A stretch of DNA of 64,000 nt from Sycobia sp. Sy_11 (taxonomy: Eukaryota; Arthropoda; Insecta; Hymenoptera; Epichrysomallidae): NCBI GenBank assembly GCA_018907035.1, contig JACCIC010000287.1, forward strand, positions 372,001 through 436,000, in the 5' to 3' direction. Position numbers and translations under genes: made by a program. The notes beneath the pieces were generated by a model. It worked only from the letters and a program-made list of their open reading frames with translations, made no database searches and was not told where the DNA came from. This document shows positions 25,763-36,280 of this stretch, in pieces (the stretch's first letter is position 1; every line of letters starts with the position of its first letter).

Positions 25763-26772
25763 TCTCTTCATACCACTTGATCCTTCTCGCCCCACCTTTA
25801 AACCCACCGTTTCTTGAACATAACTTCGATCGCGGCATCTATTGCGAATAGTTGCGAAGTCAAGTAGGAGCACTACATAATTGAATAAAAAAAATATTTC
25901 TAATTATTTCTGTCTAATTCCCGACTCTCCATGGTCTTGTCACCGCACTTTCCGTAATTCAACTTTACTCCATGTCTTGCATCAAATTACGCAAAGTACC
26001 GTATGTCAGATACTATATACGTATGCTGAGGCTATGCGCTAATAAAAAATTATTTATTTTCTAGAACAATTATTTTTTAACTAAAAGTCAATTTTCTGTC
26101 ACTTTCAATAATATTTTTAAATGATCTAAGGATATCTGAAATCATGTATAAAGATAGAAGTTTTCATTTTACATAATGCTATCTAAAAATTTTTATTTCA
26201 AAAATGCTCTTGACATTTAAATAACCTTTCTGATAATATCAAGTTCAAATGCAAGGAAACCATTTGATAATTGACGACGAATGCTACAAATTCTGTGGTT
26301 CTTTGGCTATATAAATCTTATTCTTCATGCTATGATTATAGATAGAAGGGTTTTCATACAGCCTGAAATGTTTGCTTGAATTTTTCTTGGAATTAGCTAA
26401 CAAGGAGCAGATTTTGGTTTTATGACAGATTTGGATTAAATAGCTTAAAATACATAGAAGAAAGTGTGACATTTTCCTTTTTTATATAATTTTTTTGTTG
26501 ATGTATTTTATTAGTAAAATATGATTTAAATACTTTATTTAAATTTGATTATGAGAGAAAAATATAACAATAAAACGGAATTTTGTGCGTTTGAAATAAT
26601 ATTATACCTAAAAAATAAAAATTAAGCAATAAGTCGAATAAATTAATAAATATTTTTATTGGTCTTACAGTACAATTAAATCAACTGAAAATAATACGTA
26701 ACAATATCAATATATATTTATATTAACATTAACACATCAATACACAAAAATAATAGAGGAATGGCTACTGAC
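24143..26772. other. AT-rich intron, no gene seen
   Basis: Mostly AT-rich. A TA microsatellite lies at 24984-25022. A more GC-rich block at 25220-25800 includes a (CT)n tract at about 25695-25767 and some short frames without recognisable domains. Confidence 0.5.
25695..25767. repeat. (CT)n microsatellite
   Basis: About 70 bp of CT repeats, seen directly; the Ser-Leu reading frame over it is an artefact. Confidence 0.95.
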
Positions 26773-26958
26773 CTCCTGTGGCAAATCATCACAACTGCAT
26801 TTCGCGGTAATCAATACCAAAATGTGTACAGAATGGTCCAGGCCTCGTAAAAGTGATGTGAATACAATTCGTGCTGCTTCATCTACTAAATCCCACCAAT
26901 CCAAAACATCTGGCACATATAAGAGTGACGGCAATGTGTGCCGTGCCACTTTCACTTT
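26773..26958 (-). CDS. ATAD2: ATAD2-like AAA protein, internal exon B
   Basis: A 186-bp minus-strand exon of 62 codons, phase 0 at both ends. The acceptor is TTTATTTTACAG and the donor GTCAGT after GAG. It encodes a stretch with PSLLYVPDVLDWWDLVDEA, IVFTSLLRGL and HILVLITAKCSCDDLPQE. From memory, human ATAD2 has PSIVYVPHIHVWWEIVG...FTTLLQN...VLLLATSDKPHSALPEE here. This is the Walker-B-equivalent strand and sensor region of the second, non-canonical AAA module. The Asp-Glu pair typical of active ATPases is replaced, as in ATAD2 itself. No stop or shift is seen. It joins exon C upstream (29.4-kb intron) and exon A downstream (12.3-kb intron). Confidence 0.86.
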
Positions 26959-27605
26959 CTGTAAAATAAAAGTTTATATTATACTAAATAAAAATTCTTA
27001 TCCTATTATCAATTAAATAATCTTTATATTCATACATAAATTGACTTCAATGAAAAATTATGCTATTATTATTTATAAAACATTTGTCTCCCTTAATGAC
27101 TTTAATATATCAGCAATTTACATTAGTTTGTACTGTTCTTTTAAAAAATTAGTTTATAAATTATTGAAACAAAACAGATAATTATAATTATTCATACAAA
27201 TTAATTAAATTGAATGCGTTAATAAAAAAGTATAAATATGAATTAATAAATTATACGTAAATAAATATTCAATAATATCTAATAATTAAAAATATTATGT
27301 TTTTTAAAAATTTTAGGATGCCTCTTATATTATCAAAAATTTACAATTTTTCTATTTTACTGAAGCCAATAAAATTTTTAATGGCTTAATTATTATAAAA
27401 AATAATGAAAAAAACATTAAATATTTTTTGCTCTATTTATTATGCTCTCTACTAAATTCGAACTATAAAAACACATTGGATAACTGCATTTATTTTATCA
27501 AAGAGTTTTGAGATAAATAAAGTATGGTAAAAATGAAGTAATGGTTTTCCGATATTAATATAAGTTTTAACACATAATTTTTTATTTTAAATCTAATTAT
27601 TATTA
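26959..27605. other. AT-rich intron, no gene seen
   Basis: Low-complexity AT-rich sequence between exon B and a mariner stub; nothing recognised. Confidence 0.6.
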
Positions 27606-27806
27606 TTAGGTGTACAGATAAGTTTCCCCCATTTTGAAAAGATGGCGCCACCGATAAGATAACATCAAAAATTATCAGCTGTAAAAAGTCGTTCTCTATA
27701 TGTTGACATCTGCAAACAGTATAACTTTTTAATACCTCTGACCTTTTGCTAGCATCACTTAGTTTTCATCGTGTTAAGATGTCAAGTTTTGAGCCAAATA
27801 CACGTG
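27606..27806 (+). mobile_element. mariner M2 5' stub
   Basis: The left terminal repeat (TTAGGTGTACAGATAAG) after TA at 27604-27605, then the 5' UTR and the first eight or so transposase codons (ATG at 27779, MSSFEP). It matches 9441-9600 closely in the shared part. It ends abruptly where antisense gypsy sequence begins, and no remainder of the mariner is found beyond that. Confidence 0.85.
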
Positions 27807-28512
27807 TCTGCAATAGAAACAACGCGAATGAGGCGTCGTTGGCCAACGTTTGCTTTTTCGGCTTTTCCTCTTCCTCGAGTATCTCCTGAGTAGTGTCCGG
27901 ATTGAATTCTATCAGATCCGGATGCGTCTATTCTGCTTCTATCTTCTGTAGTGCCTCTACTAATTTTAACATATTGAGGGCTTGAGTCGAGTTCGCAGAG
28001 TTGCCCAGACGTATTTGTGCTATTAGCACAGTTTCGTTTTTACGGGCTCGTTCGCTCGCTTCTCCGTAGTCGAAGATTCGACTAGTAGCAGATTTGACAA
28101 GAGTATCGGGTATGTACTTTTCCTTGTATCTTGATTCATTGCTCTGTAAGAAACTGGATCTTTCCGTCCTTTTTAGGTACAATAACCGGACAACTGCTCC
28201 ACAAGCTCTCTGATGGCTCTATTATGCCTTCTGCTAGCAGTCGGTCGATCTTTTCACGTACTTGCTTCAACACCCTATCGGGCATGTGCCGGAGTCGTTG
28301 TTTGATGGGGCGGTATGCTTGTACACCTATCCGATACGATACGAGTATTAGCTCATTGAGTGTTTGTTCGACGTCTAGTCTTTATGATTTATTCAGTACG
28401 GCTATATCCCTTACGACTGCAAGGGCCGTGATTACTTTTTGGCGATTATTGTTTTATGCCGCGAAATGCCAGGTTATTTTCCGCAGTGTTTGCCAAGTCG
28501 CATCTGCGAAGT

Positions 28513-28893
28513 TTAACGTATTTTCATTTTACTTAAAATATCTATGCTAAGAATTATATCATATTTTAGGGTCTTTGCTACTGTAAAGTGAACTTCGATT
28601 TGTTGGTCGTCTATGTAAAGTAACAAGCTTAACTCTCCGTCATCAGAGCAAAGCTTCCCATCTGTCATATGTACATAGAAGATTACTGAGATTATTGCTG
28701 ACTCGGTTAGCTTGTTCGGAACTGGACTCACATATGATTTTGTAGTTCTGGGATCAATCAGCGCCGTGAATATTTTTCCGATTAACTCTATATTTAAAAA
28801 GAAGCGATTCTCGTCTTCATCTGTCGGTGTATTGAGGAGGGTAATTATCACATCATTTGCCTTCGGATATTCTTGATCAGCGGTACTGTGCAT
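28513..28893 (-). pseudogene. gypsy-type aspartic protease
   Basis: A 126-codon minus-strand frame. FLNIELIGKIFTALID is the strand leading to the retroviral-type active site. The usual D-T/S-G triad is changed to DPR, so the enzyme would be inactive. YDIILSIDILSKMKI near the end corresponds to the conserved second motif. In the intact family this protease cuts the gag-pol polyprotein. Confidence 0.75.
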
Positions 28894-28949
28894 GGTGTAT
28901 AGAGTCGTATTATAAGCGGTTTCGAAATAGACTCTTTGTTTTGGTCCGC

Positions 28950-30444
28950 TTATTCACTTTCCGATGTATTTCGGGGGTCGTAGCGTAGACAGATTTTTAT
29001 TATTAGGTCTCGCTCTCTACAGTTGCAACAATAGAAACGCTTTCTATCATTATCTTGGTCTTTTACATCTACAGCAAGACCTATCCTCATCGCGCTGTGA
29101 TCTACTGTCACTGTTTGATCCCAGTAAATCATGGCGTCAATTGTTACAACGTGTCACCGACATGTTTCGAAATCTTTCTATTTCCAGTGTCTGTGCTTGG
29201 GGATGTCGATTCTGATCGTGGTCATCTCTGTGTGCTGATTATGTGCAGGAGGTATTTCGCGAGGAGTATGTACCCTGGTAATTTCGATCTTGTCTATTTG
29301 GCGAATAACTGTGGATTCGTGTATATGTAGTTGATGGTAACGGTGTTCGATATCGATGTACTGGTGACGGAGATGCATATCTCGGCGACGTACTTGGGCA
29401 TCGTCTCGTGCTCCTATCTACTCCTTACAGAGATATGTTTCGTGGTCGTGAATCTTGGTTTTTGCTTACTCGCCGTTGGTCGTGAGTATCTATTTTCTCA
29501 TTTTCGCGTCTAACCAAAATCGATGCAGATGATTCTATTACTACCAACTGTTTAGATGTGACTTTCGTTTTTTTATCGCCTAGTGCCGCCAGTCTCGAAT
29601 GTCTGTTGATTCTTCCTGATAACGGGCATGCTTCCGAACTCAACATGCACTATTTAAGTGGGGGAGGTTCTTTATGTGACGCTTCAGTTCCCTTTTCTGC
29701 TCAATTTTCTAGCTTATGAGAAGTAGTTTATCTATCCATCTAACCTCATTCTTGTCGATTTTATTTATGAAATCGGTGTGTAAGTTCCGATAGTCTCTAT
29801 CGAGTTGTGTCTCGAAGGATAGCTGTGCAGACATTTTCTTTAATAGTGCTCTTATTCTTTTTAGGTACGAGCCCATTAATTTAGCAGAATTTTGTATTCT
29901 GCCTCGTAGTTCCTCCTCTAAACGCAGAGAATAATTGATTGGTGGGAACTGTCGACGTAATACAGACTTTAGGTCATTTAGTGTCTGTCATGCCTTGTGT
30001 GTGGGTCTAGTCCATATCTATGCTATACCGCAGAGATCCCGGGGATAAGTTTTAGTATATCTGACTCGGGGATATTTAAACTTTTTACAATTTCCTCCAG
30101 TCTATAAACTCTTTTACGTCCTCACGTAGTGCTCCAGAAAACTACAGTCTCCACTGGTTTTGCAGTTGGCCTGTCCTAGTTTCTTTCCGGTATGTATTAT
30201 TGAACATTTTGCTGTTGGTGTTCAACTCGAAGTCTAAAGATGGATACGTCCACGTAATAGTCAGATATTACCAGTTGCTAACAACTGTTGTGGGAGTCGC
30301 ATAGTTTCCAGCAAAGTCTGTACTGTGCACGGGTGGTGCTGATATTTTGTGTTTCGTGCATCGATAGTGGAGTTTTGTGGAAGACTGATCGAGTCCAGTG
30401 GCTTCATCTCCAATTGCGGCATTCGTAGCTTAAGGATGCTCCAT
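28950..30444 (-). pseudogene. gypsy-type gag with degraded zinc knuckle
   Basis: A minus-strand start at 30444 (MEHP) begins a broken gag. The core near 29960-29720 reads LKSVLRRQFPPINY, LEEELRGRIQ and RNLHTDF, matching Ty3/gypsy capsid-type proteins. Near the end (about 29035-28990) a CCHC zinc knuckle is spaced correctly, but Leu replaces the His (CNCRERDLIIKIC region). Frames change at several points. In the intact element it would form the particle shell and bind RNA. Confidence 0.65.
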
Positions 30445-30984
30445 GATTATGATCATTTCCAATTTAATATTATTCATCTAGGCTTAATATTATTAAAATG
30501 AACAGCTACCGTAGCTGTTTCAAATTCGTTGGTACTTTTAGACGAAACCTTCCTTCTTTTCCTTTTGACTAGATGGTTTTGTTCTCTTCTCTTTTGAAAA
30601 GATAAATAATTAAATTTATCTACAATGCGATTTATTCTTCTTTTTATTAATAAAAGAATATTTTTTATTTATTTACAAAAAATGCTATAAAATAATATTT
30701 GTTTATTTATAAAAAGAAAAATTGTTATCAAGAATTCTTTATTTGTTATTCTTCTTAAACGTTCGTACATCCCTTGTTCCTTATATGCAATTAAAATGAA
30801 AGTCCAAAAAATGTTTAAACGTTGTTAATTAATTTATTTAATGTTCTTGTGTGATCCAATTCCTTAATAGATAATATTTATAAATAAATGAATAAGTAAT
30901 TATTTAATTATCTAGATTTCTATTATTCGTAATTTATCACCGGTCATTGCTAATTTGTAATGAAAAAAATTAGAAAATATTGCA
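30445..30984. other. AT-rich spacer, no gene seen
   Basis: No domain recognised. It may include remains of the gypsy leader or LTR, but no paired LTR was found. Confidence 0.45.
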
Positions 30985-31135
30985 TTAAATAAGTTAAATT
31001 TTGAACCAATTATCTATAACAGATATGTTGATGATATCTTTACAATTGTAGTAGAAACGTGTGTAGACAAAATGGTGCAATTTTTTCATTCAAACCATGA
31101 TAGAATTAAATATGCAAAAGAAACATTATGCTAAG
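30985..31135 (+). mobile_element. Penelope-like RT fragment
   Basis: One open stretch reads FEPIIYNRYVDDIFTIV followed by a FFHSNHDRIKYAKE-like region. RYVDDIF with a following FxSxHxR(L/I)xF segment is typical of Penelope-like retroelement RT, including the catalytic Asp pair. Only about 45 codons survive. It is cut at 31135 by the end of a mariner (31136-31208). Confidence 0.58.
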
Positions 31136-31208
31136 AACTCATTTTTCGATCTTTTTTAATGGAAAACGGACATTTATGATAGAAAATGGATACACGTTAG
31201 CTTAACCA
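31136..31208 (-). mobile_element. solitary mariner 3' end
   Basis: Near-identical to the 3' UTR and terminal region at 33190-33265 of the antisense mariner there (shared reverse-strand block GCTAACGTGTATYCATTTTC). It ends after TA at 31134-31135. The rest of that copy is missing. Confidence 0.65.
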
Positions 31209-31211
31209 TTA

Positions 31212-32502
31212 CGAGGGTGGATTGATAATTTTCCGGTCTGACCAAGAGATGGCGCCACTAGGCCTATCTTTAGGTAGCGTTCTGTAGTACTATCCTTAGA
31301 TGGCTTGTAGCTATAGTTTCAGTCAGATTGCCATGTTAGTTTAAGTTTGAGAGCACGCTGAACAAAACGCCTCTGTGTTTTTCGTAAAAATGGAAAAGCT
31401 GGAAAATCGTGCTCTCATCAATTACTTTTATTTGAAGGGGTTAATGCAGAAGGAAATTAAAGAAGAGATGGACTCAACACTTTGGACATCCTCCCCATCA
31501 TATTCAACCGTTAAGCAGTGAATTTCCGAGTTTAAAAAGGGTCGTGTGAGCACCTCTGATGAGCCTCGCTCAGGACGCCACATTGAGGTCACAACTCCAG
31601 ATATGATCGAAAAAAATCCATCAAATAGTGCTGGAAGACCACAGATTAAAAGTGTGTGAGATAACTGAGACCTGCAAGATGTCATATGAATGTGAACAAA
31701 ATATTTTGGACCAACATTTGTATATGGAAAAGCTCTGCACAAGATGGGTGCCGCGTTTGCTAACAGTCGACCAAAAATTGATTCGAAAAAACATTTCTAC
31801 CACCAATTTGTCGTTGTATAAGCGTAATCCAAGCGAATTTTTGCGTCGATTAGTAACCGTTGACGAAGCTTGAGTCCACCACTACACTTCTGAAACCAAA
31901 CAACAGTCTACATAGTGGATCTGGCCAGAGGAACCAACTCCAAAGAAGGCAAAAACAATTTTTTCGGCGAACAAGGTTATAGCTACTGTTTTTTTGGGAT
32001 GCAAGAGGTATTATATACATTGATTATCTTGAAAAGGGTAAAACTATCACTGGTCAATACTACGCAGACTTATTGCAACGTTTGAGCTACGAAGTGAAAA
32101 TCAAACGACCTCATCTGGCGAAGAAAAAATCTTGCTTCATCACGATAACGCATCAGCGCACACGTCAATCGTTGCGAAGGTTAAAATCAACGATCTGAAG
32201 TTTGAATTAATGTCGCACCCTCCCGACTCTCCAGACCTAGCCGCGAGTGATTATTATCTGTTTCCTAACCTCAACAAATGGCTTAGCGTTAAAAGATTTG
32301 CGGACAATGAAGAAGTAATTGAAACTGTAAATGGGTATTTTGCGGAGCTTGACGAATCAGTCTATAGAGATAGTATTACCAGACTAGAACAACGCTATGA
32401 GAAATGTATCAGCCTTGGAGAAGATTATGTTGAGAAATAAAAAAAAATTCTCAAAAATGTTGTTTTTCTTGGTCCGACCGGAAACATATCAATCCACCCT
32501 CG
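31212..32502 (+). mobile_element. mariner M1 copy 2, both ends present
   Basis: A 1291-bp element with TA at both sides (31210-31211 and 32503-32504). The terminal inverted repeats start CGAGGGTGGATTGATA at both ends. The transposase is broken. It inserted 3 bp beyond the solitary mariner end. Confidence 0.92.
31390..32440 (+). pseudogene. mariner transposase, M1 copy 2
   Basis: The start ATG at 31390 corresponds to that of copy 1. A TGG-to-TGA change at about 31519 truncates the protein early. An extra A near 31612 shifts the frame. Another Trp-to-stop change follows near 31871. The family-wide TAG lies at 31913-31915. Seven T residues near 31988 shift the frame again. The C-terminal 102 codons (32132-32440) are open, with HHDNASAH and PDSPDLAASDYYLF carrying the second and third catalytic Asp. 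The native stop TAA is at 32438-32440. It is dead but gives the full family layout. Confidence 0.9.
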
Positions 32503-32569
32503 TATTCTCCACCCTTTCCTACTATATGAACATGAACTTTACTGATTATATTAAAGAATTTTAACCCTC

Positions 32570-32624
<55 letters not shown>

Positions 32625-33189
32625 GTAATAGATATCTTTCTATCTAATAGTGATAATCTGTTAAGATGTGTATACATCTAAACATATAAGCAGACAAACA
32701 AGTTGACTACAGGTGATTGACGGACAGATAAACAGAAAGATAAATAGAATAGTAGATACAAAATTACAGGTAAATAGATATATCTTATGGGATCTTATGG
32801 GAGAAAAATTATAGAAATTGTATTTCTATTTTGTAAAAGAAAATATCACGGCGCAAAGTAAAGATTTGTTAATCTTCATCTAATTTATTTTATATTAATT
32901 GTTTAAAACGAATTACAGCTAATTATAACGTATTGCATCTAAATCTTATAGTGACCAAGAAATTTAAATTGCGGCAATAGTCTAAAATTAAAACGGAAAC
33001 TACTAAATTTAATACACTGGCTGAATAAAAAACTGTTAGTTTATTTTGTTATTGTTATTAATATTTTTATTACAGTATATTTATCATTACTGAGTATAAA
33101 TTTATTTCACAATTTTAATATGACTTCAGTTTAAATAATACTTATAATAAATATGTTTCTTATAAATTAAACGCAAATAAATAATATTA
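32503..33189. other. AT-rich intron with TA microsatellite
   Basis: TA repeats at 32572-32622; otherwise nothing recognised. Confidence 0.6.
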
Positions 33190-34205
33190 GGAGGCGAAAT
33201 TAATTTTTGATCTTTTATAACGGAAAAAGGACATTTTAGATGGAAAATGAATACACGTTAGCTTAATCAAAATATTTTCCATCGTTTTTTACCACTTTTC
33301 CCATCTTTCTCACAATATGGCGATACCGTGGCGATAGAACGATGGCGGTTTCGAGGCGATCCAATCATTCACAAATTCTCGCACTTCTTGAACATTTTGG
33401 AAGTGCATATCAACAAAGTCGTGCTGCATCGATATGAATAGTTGGTGACCACAAGGCGCTATGCCTGGCGAATACGCTGGGTGCGGCATCATTTCCGATT
33501 CGAGTTTCAACAGGTTATTTTTGACGGCTTTCACAGCGTATGGTCGAGCGTTGTCATGTAAGAGAGTGACTTTGAGCCTATTGCTGGCGATTGCTGATCT
33601 ATGTTCGATCAATTTCTGCTGCAAGTCATTCAGTTGGCATTGGTATACCTCGGCAGTGACGGTTTCATTCGGTTTTAGCAGTTCATAGTACAGCACGCCT
33701 TAATACAGTAATACCTTTTGGCCGTGGATATTACGTTTTAGTGTCGATGTGGACGCTTGGCCTAGGACAACTCATGACTTTTTACGCTTAAAATTGTCAT
33801 AGTAGAACTACTTTTCATCACCAGTCACAATACGTCCCAGAAAACTCCTTTTTCTTGCCTGGCAAGCTAAGACAGTGCGATGTTTTATCACAATGTTTTT
33901 TCACAATGGCGCTTTCGATTAAATGTGGGGCATGTAATGTAGGGTGGCATCCATTATCCTTCTTTATGGATTTTTCCCATCGCATGTAAATGTTTGCCAA
34001 CTACTCTGTTCTTGACTCTTAACTTATTAGCGAGTTCTTTCTGCGTTTGAGCTGAGTTTTTGTCCAATACTGCTTGCAATTCACTATCATGAAACTTTTC
34101 GGCTGTCCAGAACGTTCTTTGTCATTATGACCAGTATATCCACATCTAAATCGCTGAAACCACTCTTTAAATCTTGTAAGCGATGGAGTTTGTTGATAAG
34201 TCTGA
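33190..34205 (-). mobile_element. mariner (Mos1-like), antisense, 5' truncated
   Basis: The 3' end lies at 33190 next to TA (33188-33189). The transposase reads leftward from about 34205. The 5' end, including UTR and first helix-turn-helix, is missing. The 3' UTR matches the solitary end at 31136-31208. Confidence 0.8.
33266..34205 (-). pseudogene. mariner transposase, antisense remnant
   Basis: Minus-strand pieces in order: WFQRF and ERSGQPKS; SELQAVLDKNSAQTQKELA and a GKHLHAMGKI helix-turn-helix; a degraded first-Asp region; then a 128-codon frame (33696-33310) with YELLKPNETVTAEVY and LLHDNARPY (second catalytic Asp). The third catalytic motif is damaged (SPGIAPCGHQLF), with Gly in place of the Asp. 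ERWEKW and NDGKYFD end the protein at 33266 after a shift. It resembles mauritiana-type transposases and cannot be functional. Confidence 0.83.
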
Positions 34206-34336
34206 ATTGATCATTGCGCCTCATAAGGAAAAATTTTGCATTCAATTGGAGAACCAAACTGAATATTCTATACTACTGACATTACAGAAATGTATCCATA
34301 ATGATGAAAATTGTACGAATAGCCTCTTATATATAC

Positions 34337-34337
<1 letters not shown>

Positions 34338-34381
<44 letters not shown>

Positions 34382-35679
34382 TGCGCGCGTATGTGTGAGT
34401 GTATTATATACGGCTTCTATAGGGAACATTATATTATCCAGTTCAGGCGGTAGAAAAACATTTCAATGTGTCTCGAGTCGAGTTCTACGGAGAGTATCAT
34501 GTTCGGACGATAGAATATGTTTCGGGACGATTGCTGTAGAGAGTTTTGTGTTGGGGAGATACAATATGATGTCCAGGTATCCAGGGACGAATTCTACTGG
34601 GAGCTTGAATGTTCGAGTGATAAAATGTGAATCTCGTTATGGAAGTTGTCTCGTTATACCTAGACATAGTCTTCTATCGTCCGAACATGTCACTCTCCGT
34701 AGAAATTATACGAGGCATCTGAAAATCGTATTCTGCCGCCCAAACACGAAACTTAACGTACAAGCCATCCCTTCCTACCCGGAAATTGTTTTTTACCAAT
34801 TAAACAGGATACTGTCCATAGAAGTCGTTCAAAAACACCTGGACATCGCATTCTATCAAAAGAACATAAGAACTCCCAGTAGAATATTTCATCATATATT
34901 TCCATTTTTCAAATTAAATACCGTGAATATTTTAGTGATGATGCCAACTGAAATTAAAGAAAAATGATAGTCTGCGAATAGTATATTTTTTAAGCGGACA
35001 AGGATATTACCTTTTTATGCATAAATGACAGTGTATTATATATATATATATAGTATAATATACTATACATAGTTTCGAGATTGTTTGTAATGAACGCTGT
35101 TTTGCCATCATTTTTTTTATTCAAGCTAAAAAGAATATAACCTATGTCACTTCTGAAGATAATATAACGAATAAAAACAAAAACATAATTTGTCGTTATA
35201 AATTATGTTCAATATAATTCGGCATACGCAGCCATTTTATAAGAGAAGACGGAGAAAGAGAGATAGAGAGAGCTTTTCCCATATAAGAAAAAATAAAATT
35301 TACAAAAATTAAAAGATATCCATAAGCTGTGAGAGTAGTGTCAGAGTCACCTGAAGAACAAAAAGGATAATACCGACTAACGTCACGCCTTCTTTAGGAA
35401 ACGAAGCCCGAAGTTGGAGATAATCATTCAACTGAGCTGGCCTAGTATTCATAGTTTAAGTGCCTACCTGCGCCACCTACTGGCCGCTGGTGAAACTAAC
35501 TGCTAAGATCGTTAACTTAATTTATTGTTGTTCAAATGATTTTTAATAAAAAATATAGCCTCTGTCCTTCCGAAGATAATATAGAATATATATTTTCAAT
35601 TTCAGCGGAACAAGTTTAATAGTTTTTTTAACGTGTACAAATAAAAATACACTTTAATTTTATAAATTAGTATGATATA
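34338..35679 (+). repeat. fold-back minisatellite repeat, copy A
   Basis: About 1.34 kb, aligning in reverse orientation with 47230-50037. Layout: a (TA)n tract (34338-34378) and TG-rich lead; minisatellite units of about 60 bp in direct orientation (34425-34655); the same units inverted (34655-34890); then a unique tail with TCAGTTGGCATCA (in reverse), GCGCCACCTACTGGCCGCTGG and an AGCCTCTGTCCTTC block, ending AATTAGTATGATAT (35666-35679). No long coding frame is credible. The tail motifs recall RTE/SINE-type 3' ends from general knowledge, but the family is not one I recognise. Confidence 0.75.
34425..34890. repeat. palindromic minisatellite array (copy A)
   Basis: Units share TTCTACGGAGAG, CATGTTCGGACGATAGAAT and GATGTCCAGGT. 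34482-34515 is the inverted counterpart of 34671-34704 with few mismatches. The whole block can fold on itself. Confidence 0.8.
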
Positions 35680-36276
35680 CATATAGCCGACTTGTACAGA
35701 CGAATGCGACGCGTGCGCCATCCTCCAATCACGAAACATTGAGTCGCTCTTAATTTCTCTTAATATATATAATAGTTTCTAAATAGGTATTTGTTTAAAC
35801 AAAAAAATAATAATCGAAAGAAAAATGTTATGGTGCGTGATGAAATTTTTATGGAAATCTATAAAAAGCAATCTAGGTGAATTGCATAAATTTCATATTT
35901 TTATTATAAAATTAATAAAATGCGATAAACATACAGATTTCATAAATGTTGATATTAATATTTTATTATTGAACTGAATCCAACAATTATTATTTAACTA
36001 AATTCAACAATTTATAAATTGATTCCAGATTATTTTTATTTTATTCTTGAATATATTCTTAAATTCTGGAAATTATTTTTTTTACATTCGGAAAAATAAT
36101 TTAAAATTTTTATTCTTAATTGAGGTGTAATTGCAAAATTTAAAGATTATAATTAGGTTATTTTTACCTTTATAATAATATTCACTAAGTAATATGATAT
36201 TGTTCGATGATAAAGTTAATCAATTAAAAGGTTAGATCAAGGTGTACTATCAATTCTATAAAATAATAAGATAAAT
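35680..36276. other. AT-rich intron, no gene seen
   Basis: Nothing recognised between repeat copy A and the Kolobok-like element. Confidence 0.6.
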
Positions 36277-36280
36277 TTAA

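Larger units (their letters stand above)
27807..30444 (-). mobile_element. Ty3/gypsy-type LTR retrotransposon, internal part, antisense
   Basis: Read on the minus strand the order is gag (30444 to about 28950), protease (28893-28513) and the start of RT (about 28400-28130). The RT part has a PIKQRLRHMPDRVLKQV and EGIIEPSESLWSSCPV type block typical of Ty3/gypsy. RT is cut after KKDGK. The remainder down to 27807 (ALQKIEAE and EEEEKPKK-rich frames) is unassigned. No LTRs were recognised and integrase is absent. Several stops and shifts are present. The fusion to a mariner stub marks the 3' limit. Confidence 0.75.

Noticed and set aside
31136..33265. Shared 70-bp segment (31136-31208 and 33190-33265) first read as two Penelope-like fragments
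   Set aside because: In the second copy it directly follows the mariner stop codon and ends at a TA, so it is a mariner 3' end. Only 30985-31135 remains Penelope-like.
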